From contig CAVRMF010000034.1 in the NCBI GenBank assembly GCA_963721905.1, positions 1-64,000 on the forward strand: 64,000 bases of DNA. The letters are read 5' to 3'. The stretch comes from Roseiarcus sp963721905. GTDB taxonomy: Bacteria; Pseudomonadota; Alphaproteobacteria; Rhizobiales; Beijerinckiaceae. Both the position numbers and the translations under genes were made by a program. This document shows, one piece after another, positions 1-8,719 of this stretch; the first letter of the stretch is position 1; each line of letters starts with the position of its first letter. The notes beneath the pieces were generated by a model, which searched no databases, was not told where the DNA came from, and saw nothing but the letters and a program-made list of their open reading frames with translations.

Positions 1-619
1 CAAAGCGTTGCGAACATTCTCGTTTCCGGATTTTGTCGCTGCCGCCGGAACGACGATTGCTACCTTTTTGCTACCCGACGGCTTATTTTTCGTCTATCGT
101 GGCGCGGATCGCGGCGTCAACCTTGGCCGCAGCGTCTTCCTGCATGCCGGGCAGCACGTGGCTGTAGAGGTCGAGGGTGATCCCGACGCTCGAGTGGCCG
201 AGGCGCTTTTGCGCGACCTTGGGATGAACGCCACTCGACAGAAGCTCCTTCGCGTGCGTATGCCGCAAGTCGTGAAACCGGATACGGGGAACATCGCGCG
301 CCTTAACCAGGATGCGAACGAATTCGTGCGTGAGACTGTTGGGCTGAAGCGGCCGGCCATCCTCTTGGGCGACGACATGCGTTTGGTCGCTGAGCCGGAC
401 GCCGCTCTTCGATAGCTCCTCGGCCTGCTCGATGCGGGCCTTGCGCAACTCGTCAATGACGAGGGCCGGGAGGGCGACGGTTCGTGCCCGGCCGCTCTTG
501 GTCTCCTTGACGCGCACGCCTTTCGTCGTCTGCTCGGTGCTTTCGACGATGGAGAGTTGCCGGCGGGCGAAGTGTAACCGTCCGGCGTAGGCCGCAGGGG
601 CTGGCGCCTGTGGCTGAGG

Positions 620-853
620 TCAGCGCTCTTCGCGCGGCGTCGTTTCCCTGTGGATCTTGATCAGCGCGACGAGGCTGTCGACACCGTCGTCGGTGAAGGC
701 CATGACGCTTTCGTCGCCGAGGCTCAGGACCCAGATGAGGCCGTCCTCGGGCTCCATTTCGATGGCGACGTCGAACAGGAAGTCGACGTCCTCGCCGAGG
801 TCTTTGGCGACGCGGTCGATGGTCCTGACGCGGGAGACCTTGTTGACGTGCAT
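620..853 (-). CDS. Small conserved passenger protein of the IS66 element
   Basis: A 77-residue protein just downstream of tnpC (stop to start gap 3 bp) and inside the IS66 inverted repeats. It is acidic and predicted soluble, with no signal peptide or membrane segment (starts MHVNKVSRVRTIDRVAKDLG). Similar small genes follow tnpC in some alphaproteobacterial IS66 elements, from memory. No function is known to me. Its frame is clean and its position suggests co-transcription with tnpABC. It could be a regulator of transposition, but nothing in the sequence proves that. Confidence 0.55.
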   Translation of the reverse strand: MHVNKVSRVRTIDRVAKDLGEDVDFLFDVAIEMEPEDGLIWVLSLGDESVMAFTDDGVDSLVALIKIHRETTPREER

Positions 854-856
854 GGG

Positions 857-2509
857 TCAGGCCGCGAGCGCTGCGATGACCTGAGGCAGCGGCCGCCAAT
901 TCCAGGGCAGCAGTTCATCGAGCCGATACGCGGGATGGCTGGCGATGCGCGCGAGGGCGTCGGCGAGCCACGCCTGCGGATCGACGCCGTTCATCTTACA
1001 GGTCACGATCAGGCTGTACATGGCTGCGGCGCGCCGCCCTCCGCGGTCGGATCCGCAGAATAACCAGGATTTCCGTCCGAGCGCCACGCAGCGCAGCCCG
1101 CGCTCGGCGGCATTGTTGGACATGCACACGCGCCCGTCGTCGAGGAACAGCGTGAAGGCCGCCCAGCGCTTGAGCATGTACTGGATCGCCTTGGCGAGGT
1201 CATGCCCGCGGGAGAGCTTGGCCGCCTGCTCGCGCATGTAGGCCATGAGGTCGTTGACCAGAGGCCGGCTTTCCGCGCGCCGGACGGCGAGGCGCTCCTC
1301 GAGACTCCTGCCGTTGATCGACCGCTCGATCGCGAACAGCGCGTCGATGCGGCGCACCACCTCGATGGCGATCGGCGAGAGCGGGATCTCCTTCTTCCCC
1401 ACAGCCTTGCGGCGCGCGTTCTCCTCGATATCGGCCATGGCGAAGAAGGGACGGCGCGCATGCACCCAACACGCCGCCTCCAGGATCGGACCGGGCTTGC
1501 GATCCCCGAGATAGAGCTTGTTGTAGCCGTCGTAGGCGTCCGCCTGCAGAATGCCGACATAGCCCGCGAGATGCGCCTGCGGATGCTCGCCGCGCCGGTC
1601 ACGCGAGTAATGGAAGATCGCGGCCGGCGGCCCGGCGCCCCCGAACGGCGCATCGTCGCGGACGTAAATCCAGAGCCGACCGGTGTCGGTCTTGCCTTTG
1701 GTCAGCACCGGAACGGTCGTGTCGTCGCCGTGCAGGCGCTCGGCCGCCATGACATGGGCCTCGACGAGGCGACGGAGAGGATCGAGCGCCGTCGAGACCG
1801 CGCCCACGGCGTCGGCCATGGTGGACAGCGCGATCGGCGCGCCCTCGAGCGCGTAGCGCTCGGACTGCCGGTTCAGAGGCTGATGCTGGCCGAACTTGTC
1901 GAACACGATCATCGCCAGCAGGCTCGGACCCGCCCATCCCCTCGGGATCACATGGAACGGCGCCGGCGCCTGGCTGACCTTCTCGCAGTCCCGGCAGGAA
2001 AACTTCTCCCGCACCGTCTCGATCACCTTCCACCGCCGGGGCGTGACCTCCAGCGTCTGCGTCACGTCCTCGCCGAGCTTGCGCAGGCGATGGCCGCCGC
2101 AGCACGCGCAGGCCGTCGGCGGATCGATCACCACCCGCTCGCGCGGCAAATGGTCGGGGAACGTGTCGCGCTCGGCGCGGCGGCGGGTGAAGGGGCGCAC
2201 CGTCGTCGTCTTCGCGGCCGGCTGCTCCGCCGCCAGTTCGTCTTCGGTGGCGCCGGCCGCCAGTTCCTCGAACTCGAGCGCCAGCTGGTCGATCAGCCGC
2301 GCCGACCGTTCGGACCGCTGCCCGTAGACCTGACGCTCGAGCTTGGCGATCCGGAGCTTCTGCGCGGCGATCAGCGCCATGTCTTCCGAGGCTTTCGCCC
2401 GCGCGACCGCCAGCTCCGCCGCGACTTCCAGGAGCCGCGCGCGCTCGGCGACGAGCGCCGCCTTCAGGGCGGCGACGTCATCAGGAAGAGCTTCGGAAGC
2501 GGGATCCAT
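857..2509 (-). CDS. tnpC: IS66 transposase TnpC
   Basis: Full-length 550-residue IS66 transposase. It has an N-terminal coiled region (ERARLLEVAAELAVARAKA), an R/E-rich segment, and a zinc-finger-like pair (CACCGG, CRDCEK). The DDE catalytic core shows the Asp in RLHGDDTTVPVL, the Asp in LQADAYDGYNKLY and the Glu in SNNAAERGLRCVALGRKSW. It ends with the IS66 C-terminal domain. It catalyses cut-and-paste or copy transposition of the surrounding element together with TnpA and TnpB. No lesion is seen. Confidence 0.95.
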   Translation of the reverse strand: MDPASEALPDDVAALKAALVAERARLLEVAAELAVARAKASEDMALIAAQKLRIAKLERQVYGQRSERSARLIDQLALEFEELAAGATEDELAAEQPAAKTTTVRPFTRRRAERDTFPDHLPRERVVIDPPTACACCGGHRLRKLGEDVTQTLEVTPRRWKVIETVREKFSCRDCEKVSQAPAPFHVIPRGWAGPSLLAMIVFDKFGQHQPLNRQSERYALEGAPIALSTMADAVGAVSTALDPLRRLVEAHVMAAERLHGDDTTVPVLTKGKTDTGRLWIYVRDDAPFGGAGPPAAIFHYSRDRRGEHPQAHLAGYVGILQADAYDGYNKLYLGDRKPGPILEAACWVHARRPFFAMADIEENARRKAVGKKEIPLSPIAIEVVRRIDALFAIERSINGRSLEERLAVRRAESRPLVNDLMAYMREQAAKLSRGHDLAKAIQYMLKRWAAFTLFLDDGRVCMSNNAAERGLRCVALGRKSWLFCGSDRGGRRAAAMYSLIVTCKMNGVDPQAWLADALARIASHPAYRLDELLPWNWRPLPQVIAALAA

Positions 2510-2606
2510 GCGACGCAGCGAATCATAGTTTTCGCGATTCGAGGCGCCCTAAAATGCGTATGATTCCATGTCTTTCTTCGCTTGCCGGCCCCTTGCGAAT
2601 GCGCGC

Positions 2607-2954
2607 TCAGCCCGCGCTCTTGGGCCGCCACGTCAGCTGCGGATTCCGCCAGTCGATCCCTTCAAGCATGTAGGCCATCTGCCCTGCAGAAATCGAAACG
2701 ACGCCCTCCTTCGCCGACGGCCAGATGAACTTCCCTCGGTCGAGCCGCTTCGCGTACAGCGATAGTCCGACGCCGTCGTGCCAGAGGATCTTCGCCAGAT
2801 CGCCTCTGCGCCCGCGGAAGATGTAGAGGTCGCCGCCGTGCGGGTCGCGCTTCAACTGCTCCTGAACCTGAAGCGCCAGTCCCTGCATGCCGCGACGCAT
2901 GTCGGTGTGGCCCGCCGCGATCCACACCCTCACCCCGCTCGGCATCGGGATCAT
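2607..2954 (-). CDS. tnpB: IS66 accessory protein TnpB
   Basis: A 115-residue protein typical of IS66 Orf2 (IS66_Orf2/TnpB family). It has the family motifs RVWIAAGHTDMRRGMQGLA, GDLYIFRGRRGDLAKIL and WHDGVGLSLYAKRLDRGKF. Its start codon overlaps the tnpA stop (ATGA), indicating translational coupling. It is required for transposition of IS66 elements, although its biochemical role is unsettled. This is unrelated to the RNA-guided TnpB nuclease of IS200/IS605. Confidence 0.93.
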   Translation of the reverse strand: MIPMPSGVRVWIAAGHTDMRRGMQGLALQVQEQLKRDPHGGDLYIFRGRRGDLAKILWHDGVGLSLYAKRLDRGKFIWPSAKEGVVSISAGQMAYMLEGIDWRNPQLTWRPKSAG

Positions 2955-3349
2955 CGTTCGCCCAGAACGCTCAGAACCCGTCGAAGCGCATCGGCGTCGA
3001 CGTCGTTGTCGACGCGCACACGGCGCCCCGAGCCGAGCTCGATTTCGATGACGCCGGATCTCTTTCTCAGTCTGCTCGTCGCCGAGCGCGGCGGTCTCGC
3101 CGCTTCCGCCCCGGGCGGCGGCGCCGTCGCGTCGATCTCAACCGGAAGCAAGATCGAGCCGTCTCTCCCGGCCGGTTCCACCGTGCGCGCCTGCCTTCGC
3201 CATGTGAAGAGCAGGCTTTGCGCCATGCCGTGCCGCCGAGCGATCTCGCTCACCACGGCCCCCGGCATCAGCGTCTCTTCGACGATCCGCGCCTTCTCGT
3301 CCTTGCTCCACCGCCGCCGGCGCTCGACTCCGAGAACCTTCCCATCCAT
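2951..3349 (-). CDS. tnpA: IS66 accessory protein TnpA (helix-turn-helix)
   Basis: A 132-residue protein, first gene of the IS66 operon. Its N-terminal helix-turn-helix resembles IS3 OrfA proteins (RRRRWSKDEKARIVEETL, then VVSEIARRHGMAQSLLFTW) and fits the IS66 TnpA family. The C-terminal half ends with VDADALRRVLSVLGER, a common ending in this family. It probably binds the terminal repeats. The stop codon overlaps the tnpB start. Confidence 0.92.
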   Translation of the reverse strand: MDGKVLGVERRRRWSKDEKARIVEETLMPGAVVSEIARRHGMAQSLLFTWRRQARTVEPAGRDGSILLPVEIDATAPPPGAEAARPPRSATSRLRKRSGVIEIELGSGRRVRVDNDVDADALRRVLSVLGER

Positions 3350-4890
3350 CTCTGCGTGACCTTAACGCTAGCCCTAAGGTCACACCCTCCGCGACCGCCG
3401 CCCCTCCAGCAAGGCGGCCGCCGCCGGAGGGTTACGGCGAAGTCAACTGAGGCCCAGCGCAAAGCGGTGATCTCGCCACGCCTCAGCCCGCACATGACCG
3501 CGAGCAGGACCGGCGTGAACATGCGCGTACCGCGAAAGTGGGCAAGCAGCCGGGCGGTCTCGGCCGGATCGAGCGCCTTCATAATGGACCGTTCGACCTT
3601 AGGCGCGTCAACGCCGTCGACCGGGTTGTAGGGGAGCACCCGCCAGCGCAAGGCGGTTGCTAGCGCTTGTTTTAGGATGCGGTGCATGTGGTGAACGGTG
3701 CGCGGCGACAGGCCGCCGGTGCCGTCTCTGCGGCCTGACTTGAGGGCCTTTGCGTAGGACGCCGCGATCTGCTCGGGCCTGAGCCTCCTCAGCACGGTCT
3801 GGCCCAAAAGCGGAGCGAGATTCTTGCGCGCGATCTCCTGGTAGCGCTCATGGGTACGGGGCGCGACGCTCGGCTCGATATGGGCGAGCCAGTGGTCGAG
3901 GAAGACCGCGAGAGTGGTCTTGGACGGCTCGACATAGTAACCGCCAGCTAGTTCCCCTGCACGGTGATTATGACTCATTGAGCGAGGGATCGGGATAGGC
4001 GCGCGCCATTTTGGTTCTGGCCTTGTCGGTGGAGAACATCCAGTTGATTCGAGCGCCGCTTTGGTTTCGTTGGGCCTGCCATGCGTCGATCTCGGCAACG
4101 AGGCGGTCGCAGCTTTCGATGCGGCGATCGAGACATTGGCCTTTGAGCACGCCGATCTCGATCTCAACCATGTTGAGCCAGCTGGCGTGCTTGGGGGTGT
4201 AGTGGAACTCAAGCCGCCTGAGCACGCGGCGCGCCTCGGCCGGCGGGAAGGCGGCGTAGAGAGCGGCGGCGGTGTGGGTGGAGAGGTTGTCGAGGACGAC
4301 GCGGATGCGCTCGGCTTCTTTGAAGTCGACATCGACGAGTTCGCGCATGCAAAGGGCGAAGTCGTCAGCGGTGCGACGATCCGTGACCTTGACCCTGCGC
4401 CAGGAGCGATGGGCGTCAAGGAAGACGAAGAGATTGACGGCGCCGTTGCGGCGATATTGGTAATCGAAGCGTTGGGGCCGTCCCGGCGCGGCCGGGATCG
4501 GCTGGCGCGCTTCGCCGATGAGCTGGGTGGGGCTTTCGTCGAAGCAGACCACCGGCCGCTCCGGGTCAGGCTGCTCGGCGTAGAGGTCGAGCACGTCCTC
4601 CATGCGGGCGACGTACTCGGCGTCGACCTTGGGGATGCACCACATGTCCCTCTGCCAGGGCTTGAGATGGTTCTCGGCCAAGCATCGGCGGACGGTCTCA
4701 CGCGACAGACTGTCATGGTCGGTCAGCTTGACCATTGCGCCAGCCAGCAGCTCCAGCGTCCACCGGGCGCGGCCTTCGGGCGGGCTCGAACAGGCGGTGG
4801 CGACGAGGAGGGCTTCTTCGTTGCTGGTCAGCTTGCGATCGGCGCCTGCCCGCGGCTCTTCGTTCAGGGCGGCTTCGAGATTGACTTCAA

Positions 4891-6112
4891 TGTAGTAGCT
4901 GGTACTTGATCTGACGGTCAGCGTCGGGAGATGGGTCGGCTCTGCCTGTCGGATATGATCAGGCTGCGATCATTTTCTCCTTCGCAAGGGGCGTCGCGTC
5001 AAGGAAGGTCTGGATAGGGGTCTTGCCGAAGCACCATCGCCCCTGATGGGGCCTTTCCTGGTTGTAGCTCTGGACCCAGGAATCGAGATCGCCCTGGAGT
5101 TCGGCGATCGATCCGTAGATCTTCTTGCGGAAGGCGACGCGATAGAACTCGTCGAGCACCGTCTTGTGGAAGCGCTCGACGATGCCATTCGTTTGCGGGC
5201 TCTTGGTCTTGGTGCGCGAATGGTCGATATCCTCGAGCGCCAGATAAAGCTCGTATTCGTGGCGCTCGGGGTTGCCGCAATATTCCGTGCCGCGATCAGT
5301 CAGCACGCGGCACAGCCTCACCTCCCTCGCATCATAGAATGGCACGACCCGATCGTTGACGAGATCGGCTGCGGTGATCGGCGTCTTGCGGTCATAGAGC
5401 TTGGCGAAGGCGACCTTGGCGTAGGTATCGATGAAGGTCTGCTGGTAGATGCGGCCGACCCCCTTCATGTTGCCGACGTAGAACGTATCCTGGGCGCCGC
5501 AATAGCCCGGACATTCACTCTCGAACTCGCCATGCGCCTCCTTTTCGCTCTTGGCCTTCTCCAGCGCGGCCAGCTGGCTTTCGGTCAGAACCAGGCCTTC
5601 CTGGGCGACCTTGGCTTCGAGCGCCTTGAGCCGTTTCTTCATGGTTTCAAGATCATGACGCTGCCAGACGCCGCGAACGCCGGCCGGAGAAATTGACTGG
5701 CCGAGTTTGCGAAGCTCGTTGGCGATGCGGATTTGGCCGTAAGCCGGCTGGTCCAGCGAAAGCTCGACGATGATCGCCTCGACCTCAGGCGGCGTGCGGT
5801 TCTTCAGGATCGGCTTTCGCCGCGTCAACTCCTGCAGCGCCAATTCGCCCCCGGCGTCGTAAAGTTCCTTGAACCGGTAAAAGCTGTCGCGGCTATAGCC
5901 CATCATTTTGCAGGCCTGGCTGACATTGCCGAGCTGCTTGGCCAACTCCAGCAGCCCTACCTTGGCGCGGATAATCTTCTGTTCCTTGGTCATCGTAGGT
6001 GTCCTCTCGAAACGCCGAGGCCGGGCGCTGCGAACCCCGACCACTCCGCGCCCGGCCTCGGCTTCCGCCTCGGCTATGACACCAACTGTCAGATTAAGTC
6101 TTAACTACTGCA
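4891..6112 (-). mobile_element. IS481-family insertion sequence, complete
   Basis: Element of 1222 bp. Its ends are inverted repeats starting TGTAGTAG (left) and TGCAGTAG (right) and sharing ATCTGAC further in; 19 of 25 outer positions match. It is flanked by a 7-bp direct repeat acttcaa at 4884-4890 and 6113-6119. It has inserted into the HTH-proximal part of an IS630 transposase gene, so it is the later arrival of the two. Confidence 0.92.
4959..5993 (-). CDS. IS481-family transposase (rve integrase core)
   Basis: A 344-residue protein starting MTKEQKIIRAKVGLL. It has an N-terminal helix-turn-helix region (NVSQACKMMGYSRDSFYRF), a second DNA-binding segment (DQPAYGQIRIANELRKLG), and an rve DDE core. 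Catalytic residues are visible as the Asp of TFIDTYAKVAF, the Asp of VLTDRGTEYCG and the Glu of NGIVERFHKTVLDEFY. An alternative start 17 codons upstream is less likely because it precedes the conserved N-terminus. The frame is complete, so the protein is probably functional. Confidence 0.92.
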   Translation of the reverse strand: MTKEQKIIRAKVGLLELAKQLGNVSQACKMMGYSRDSFYRFKELYDAGGELALQELTRRKPILKNRTPPEVEAIIVELSLDQPAYGQIRIANELRKLGQSISPAGVRGVWQRHDLETMKKRLKALEAKVAQEGLVLTESQLAALEKAKSEKEAHGEFESECPGYCGAQDTFYVGNMKGVGRIYQQTFIDTYAKVAFAKLYDRKTPITAADLVNDRVVPFYDAREVRLCRVLTDRGTEYCGNPERHEYELYLALEDIDHSRTKTKSPQTNGIVERFHKTVLDEFYRVAFRKKIYGSIAELQGDLDSWVQSYNQERPHQGRWCFGKTPIQTFLDATPLAKEKMIAA

Positions 6113-6383
6113 ACTTCAACGAAGCGGCGCTTGGTCCGGTAAACGGTCGAGCCGCCGACAGCGACAGCGGCGGCAATATCGTCGTCGCTGAGCCCGCTGT
6201 CAGCGGCGAGCAGAATCTGGGCTCGTTTGATCTTGCGGGCGTGATGCTTGCCGCCGCCTACCAGAGCGGCGAGTTCACCCCGCTCGGCTTCGCTCAGTTC
6301 GACATGGTAGCGTATGTTCATCCGGGCCTCCTCGCGAATCGCGACGCCCAGACGAATCAGGCGATGAATCAATTGTTTGGCGC

Positions 6384-6632
6384 GTGTCCCCGACAACTCC
6401 CCCGTTCACCGACAAGCAAGGTCAATACCTGGCCTTCATCCACGCCTATAGCCGTATCTTCCGCCAGCCGCCCGCGGAAGCCGACATGCAGCGGCACTTC
6501 CAAGTCTCGCCTCCCAGCGTGTACCAGATGGTGCTCACTCTCGAACGCGCAGGCCTCATCCGGCGGACCCCCGGCGTCGCGCGCAGCATCGAGATTCTGG
6601 TCGAGCCCCAGGACCTCCCAGTCCTCCGTTGA
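6384..6632 (+). CDS. Small winged-helix (LexA N-terminal-like) protein inside the IS630 element
   Basis: An 82-residue protein starting at a GTG (MSPTTPPFTDKQGQYLAFIH) and resembling the LexA DNA-binding domain: YSRIFRQPPAEADMQRHFQV followed by the recognition-helix region SPPSVYQMVLTLERAGLIRR. It lacks the LexA peptidase domain. It is divergent from the IS630 transposase N-terminus with a 62-bp gap and lies within the TA-bounded inverted repeats. It is therefore probably a passenger or regulator of the element rather than a neighbouring host gene. No strong ribosome-binding site is visible, so the exact start is uncertain. Confidence 0.65.
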   Translation: MSPTTPPFTDKQGQYLAFIHAYSRIFRQPPAEADMQRHFQVSPPSVYQMVLTLERAGLIRRTPGVARSIEILVEPQDLPVLR

Positions 6633-6666
6633 ACTTCAACCCGTCAAAACCTCTGTGCGTGGGAAC

Positions 6667-7044
6667 TAGCCGCCCTGGACCCAGTTTATATTACCCCATC
6701 AAGTGCCGAACCAGCACGCAGAGAGCCCAGGCACCCGAAGCGTCGATACCCGAAGAGCTTTCCGCCCTTGACCCATTAGAGAACACTATCCCGTCGGCTC
6801 CTGCCATCTGTCGCGATCAGAACGTCGATCGCCGCTCGAAAAAATCGTGAATGAAAAAATCGCGCAAGCGAGTGTCGAGCGCGCGGGCGGCCTTCGATTT
6901 TTGACGCGCCGGCTCTTTTCACAGCAAGTGGGAGGGTACGGGAGGGGTCCAGATTGTAGGCGACGTGGCGCACGGCCGCCGATCCGTTCTTGTTTCGTTC
7001 GTCGCGGCTGCCATTCGCGCGCATGACAGGAGCCCGCCGACCGC
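6667..7044. other. Intergenic stretch with no recognised gene
   Basis: 378 bp to the right of the IS630 element. No frame shows recognisable protein similarity on either strand. In the frame that would continue the integrase upstream of the IS630 site, a TAA stop appears about ten codons away and no start is evident. The missing integrase N-terminus is therefore not here in readable form. There is an AT-richer patch around 6835-6870 but no convincing promoter. Confidence 0.5.
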
Positions 7045-7269
7045 GTGACACCAGCATCACCCGCCGATCTCGCCGACGCCCTGGCCTTCGCGCTCCGGTT
7101 CAAGGGCCGCAAGCCGGTCCACAACGCCGATGAGGTTATGGCAGAGATTGTCGCCAAGCGCGTTGTGGAGCACTCGGAGCGATTGGGCTTCGTCGTGATG
7201 AAGCGCGTGGCCGAGATCGGCGCCGCGGCGCTAGGGCGAGGGCTTGAGGGCTTAACCACTGCACTTTAG
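7045..7269 (+). CDS. Small conserved hypothetical protein
   Basis: A 74-residue protein with a GTG start (MTPASPADLADALAFALRFK). Most of it is one amphipathic alpha-helical region followed by LGFVVMKR. Proteins of this shape recur in alphaproteobacterial accessory regions, from memory, and have no assigned function. Its stop overlaps by 4 bp the 3' end of the converging toxin pseudogene. I see no signal peptide or membrane segment. Confidence 0.5.
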   Translation: MTPASPADLADALAFALRFKGRKPVHNADEVMAEIVAKRVVEHSERLGFVVMKRVAEIGAAALGRGLEGLTTAL

Positions 7270-7678
7270 GAGTACCAAGTCTCTATATGTCCCGCCGTTG
7301 CCCCACGCGCGGCTTCTGCTGGCGTAGGCCGGTGAACCTTGGCAATGAAAGGCGGTTTGTGTCCGGTTAGGAAGCGCTCTATGCGCGGCAAAGTCGCCAT
7401 GAATGACTTAGCGAGTTCCGACAAAGGCGCCTTGCCCATGATTACTAGGAGCGCGACTCCATGCTGCATAACGGCGTCACGCTCATTCGGCGTGTAGCGG
7501 ATGCGAAGATTATGAGTGAGCCCGATCCAGCCACGCTCGCCGACCGCCTCTAACCATGCTTCGTCAGCCGCATTCGGAGGGAAATGATCATGTGTCGTTC
7601 GACGGTCAGTCCTTTTGACCGGAGAATGTCGGGGAAGCCCTTCCCGAGATCGCGATCTGTGAAATAGACAAAGCTCAA
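7266..7678 (-). pseudogene. PIN-like toxin (DUF5615-type), frameshifted
   Basis: The 5' part starts at a TTG overlapping the antitoxin stop (TTGA) and reads LSFVYFTDRDLGKGFPDILR up to about 7590. It then shifts frame. The other frame continues with DHFPPNAADEAWLEAVGERG and runs on to the C-terminus (VALLVIMGKAPLSELAKSF, then TAGHIETWYS). The acidic residue near the N-terminus (TDRDLG) is typical of PIN-like toxins paired with DUF433 antitoxins. One indel near GAACGACACATGATC separates the two frames, so the toxin would be truncated and presumably inactive. Confidence 0.7.
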
Positions 7679-8380
7679 GCCGCCCGCTCGTGCTCGTATA
7701 GGGCGGCTTGTTCTATTTCTGAACGGCTAAGTTCATAGTCCGCAGCGAGATCATTGACCGTCTCCCCCGCGTCGATTCTCTCAGCGATCGCGGAGGTAGA
7801 AATGCCTCTCCGCAGGAGAATCGGCCTGCCGAAAGCGATGGTCGGATCGATGGCGATAGGACGCTCCTGGCTTGGTGCTGCGTTAGAGATGAAGGGATAG
7901 AGCCGAACCGGGAATTTGGATGATCCCCACTCAACTCGCTTCAAGTGTTCCTGAAAGACCTGTCGCATCGCTAATTGGCCGGAAGCGGAGAGATCGATCA
8001 GGTCGCGATAACGGTCCAGAAAGATTTGCCCCGCGTCGGTTCGCAACTCCTCCGCAGGAGAAGTCGGTCGATACCGAGCGTCTCTTCTGCGTAGTTGAGA
8101 GCGCTCCGCAGCTCCTTCACCGACACTCCGTGCTCAGTCCGGAGCGATCGCAATACATGCGCCTCGATCAAATTCGAGAAGGAAAAAGAGGCGGATGCCG
8201 CGAAGCCGGCCGAATTAGTGGGGGAAATTGCGCGCCGCCTTCTGCCGTCGGATATTGGCGGCCGAGCACCCATGACCGCAATGTTGCCAGAGGTAGCCGC
8301 AAGTAACGCGCGGCTTCCGCGAGCGGATAGGCGGCGACGTCTCTATAGCCAAGGGTCTTTTTCGTATGGCCGATGCTCAT
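7675..8380 (-). pseudogene. DUF433-family antitoxin, two frameshifts
   Basis: Three overlapping frames together give one protein. The first starts MSIGHTKKTLGYRDVAAYPL with a MerR-like helix-turn-helix (AEAARYLRLPLATLRSWVLG). The second carries SNLIEAHVLRSLRTEHGVS. The third carries LRTDAGQIFLDRYRDLIDL and the DUF433 domain (FGRPILLRRGISTSAIAERI, then NDLAADYELSRSEIEQA). The first shift is near a run of T at about 8185, the second near 8050. The gene precedes and overlaps the toxin gene as in a type II toxin-antitoxin operon. Both partners are decayed. Confidence 0.7.
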
Positions 8381-8719
8381 CTCGACAATCTTTCGGAAAG
8401 CTACAGCCAAATCACATAAATATGTCGCCTTGCCCGTTGCTGCAAGCGCCGCGTTCGCCCTCGGGGCTTCGCGGAAAGCAGAACGACGTCGCCGGGCCGC
8501 CACCTGGAACCAATTCGGTTCGCCGGCCCAATTGATTAGGCTCTCGATTAGAGCGGAGAGCGGGTTGAGAACCTGTCCAGATGGCCCCTATAAAGTTACC
8601 GCTGCTACCCAATTGCCTGCGATACGCTGGGAAAGGGAACGATAGCAGAACGCGTTTTCGCCCTGTTTTTCAGGACGGTGCGGGAGGCGGCAATATCAAC
8701 CGGGACGTCGCAGACCGAA

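Larger units (their letters stand above)
574..3435 (-). mobile_element. IS66-family insertion sequence, complete
   Basis: Element of 2862 bp. Its ends are imperfect inverted repeats beginning GTAACC, with 19 of the outer 22 bases matching. It is flanked by the 8-bp direct repeat ggcgaagt at 566-573 and 3436-3443. GTAA ends and 8-bp duplications are hallmarks of IS66. It carries tnpA, tnpB, tnpC and one small passenger gene, all reading leftward. All frames look intact, so it may still be mobile. Confidence 0.95.
83..3949 (-). pseudogene. Tyrosine recombinase (phage-type integrase), split by an IS66 element and 5'-truncated
   Basis: Two pieces of one integrase gene. The 5' piece (about 3949-3436) encodes an N-terminal SAM-like core-binding region (LAVFLDHWLAHIEPSV) and the start of the catalytic domain with the first catalytic Arg (CGLRRGEITALRW). 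The 3' piece (about 573-83) carries HDLRHTHAKELL, LGHSSVGITLDLYSHV and so the remaining H-R-H-Y residues. Both pieces end in the codons for Asp-Phe-Ala, and removing the IS66 element with one copy of the 8-bp repeat ggcgaagt restores VDFARRQLSIVE in frame. The extreme 5' end is lost at the TA where IS630 inserted; beyond that point the frame meets a stop. Integrases of this family integrate islands and phages. This copy is inactive as it stands. Confidence 0.88.
3968..6321 (-). pseudogene. IS630-family transposase, interrupted by IS481
   Basis: The N-terminal part (6321 to about 6113) starts MNIRYHVELSEAERGELAAL after a good GAGGAGG ribosome-binding site and includes the helix-turn-helix ending TVYRTKRRFVE. 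The remaining part (about 4890-3968) resumes with EVNLEAALNEEPR. It carries the DDE core: Asp in VVCFDESPTQL, Asp in VVLDNLSTHTA, Glu in WLNMVEIEIGVLKGQC. Removing the IS481 element and one acttcaa repeat rejoins the frame as RFVEVNLEAAL. The gene is inactive only because of the insertion. Confidence 0.9.
3951..6666 (-). mobile_element. IS630-family element carrying a nested IS481 and an HTH passenger
   Basis: Boundaries come from an inverted repeat: the left end reads GTTCCCCTGCACGG and the right end, on the other strand, GTTCCCACGCACAG (12 of 16 outer bases identical). Each end is preceded by TA, the IS630 target. Total 2716 bp; without the nested IS481 and one duplication it would be about 1.49 kb. 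It contains a transposase gene reading leftward (interrupted) and a divergent small HTH gene close to the right end. It disrupts the 5' side of the integrase gene. Confidence 0.85.
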
